Below, in pieces: positions 63,991 through 64,000 of a DNA stretch of 64,000 nucleotides. How positions within the stretch are numbered: position 1 is the stretch's first letter; each line of letters starts with the position of its first letter. This stretch comes from Craterostigma plantagineum (lineage: Eukaryota; Streptophyta; Magnoliopsida; Lamiales; Linderniaceae): NCBI GenBank assembly GCA_027422505.1, contig JAPQWV010000361.1, forward strand, positions 434,001 to 498,000, read 5' to 3'. The translations under genes were made by a program, and so were the position numbers. A model generated the notes under the pieces. That model worked only from the letters and a program-made list of their open reading frames with translations. It did no database searches and was not told where the DNA came from.

Positions 63991-64000
63991 GTTTTACAAA

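Overview
The window is nuclear DNA from a plant, most likely a dicot. This rests on several signs: spliced genes with GT-AG introns of typical plant size, a plant-specific EDR2-like PH/START/DUF1336 gene, a CCD4-type carotenoid cleavage dioxygenase gene, and the plant transposon families Tekay, Athila, Cassandra, Stowaway, KI-type MULE and gag-only copia. Nothing prokaryotic is present. The clade below dicot cannot be fixed from the sequence; the copia and Athila families resemble those of asterids (inference).

Layout. 1-16060: decayed Ty3/gypsy Tekay chromovirus (pol 1-3350, LTR from 3381), followed by a decayed Ty1/copia element (about 5700-15345) with an extra downstream ORF. A second Tekay LTR fragment lies inverted at 15346-16060, so the copia sits between inverted LTR pieces. 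A 638-bp MULE-type MITE interrupts the copia RNase H. 16964-26866: Athila-type Ty3/gypsy element with 5' LTR, tRNA-Asp-type PBS, broken gag, protease, an intact 1009-codon RT-RNase H-integrase frame, and a downstream Athila ORF-1-like gene. No 3' LTR is seen. 28161-37716: a degenerate MULE of about 9.6 kb bounded by an 11-bp target-site duplication. It carries a MuDR-like transposase remnant on + and a DUF1985/Ulp1-like remnant on -, GC-rich GGGTCCC arrays, a hAT-like insertion and a Cassandra LTR with 5S-rRNA-like sequence.

39480-41979: a complete young 2.5-kb non-autonomous copia-type element (TSD AAAAC). Its coding region joins a gag N-terminus to an acidic region and to a stretch that aligns with the C-terminal lid of ER Hsp70 (BiP). 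It sits 48 bp upstream of the TATA box of a CCD4-like gene (42099-44496) that carries a frameshift and a nonsense codon. 45124-45645: GC-rich hAT MITE in an old copia LTR. 47255-49416 and 49473-52951: two recent non-autonomous copia elements, one with gag only and one with gag plus protease, each with LTRs and perfect 5-bp TSDs. 53812-58213 (-): an intact 19-exon EDR2-like gene whose exon phases all agree (679 codons), with a MITE in one intron. 58214-64000: AT-rich intergenic DNA with a microsatellite, hAT and Helitron remnants, a tandem duplication, a Stowaway, a PIF-like MITE and a SINE-like head.

The most unusual points are these. (1) A retrotransposon has captured an Hsp70 lid domain and now lies in the core promoter of a broken carotenoid gene. 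(2) Two unrelated LTR elements, copia and Athila, share one layout downstream of pol: a palindromic motif array, a TATA box, a short leader, an intron of about 770-783 nt and then an accessory ORF. In Athila the same palindrome array plus TATA also occurs in the LTR. The only gene predicted to be functional is the EDR2-like gene; the rest is transposon coding sequence or pseudogene.
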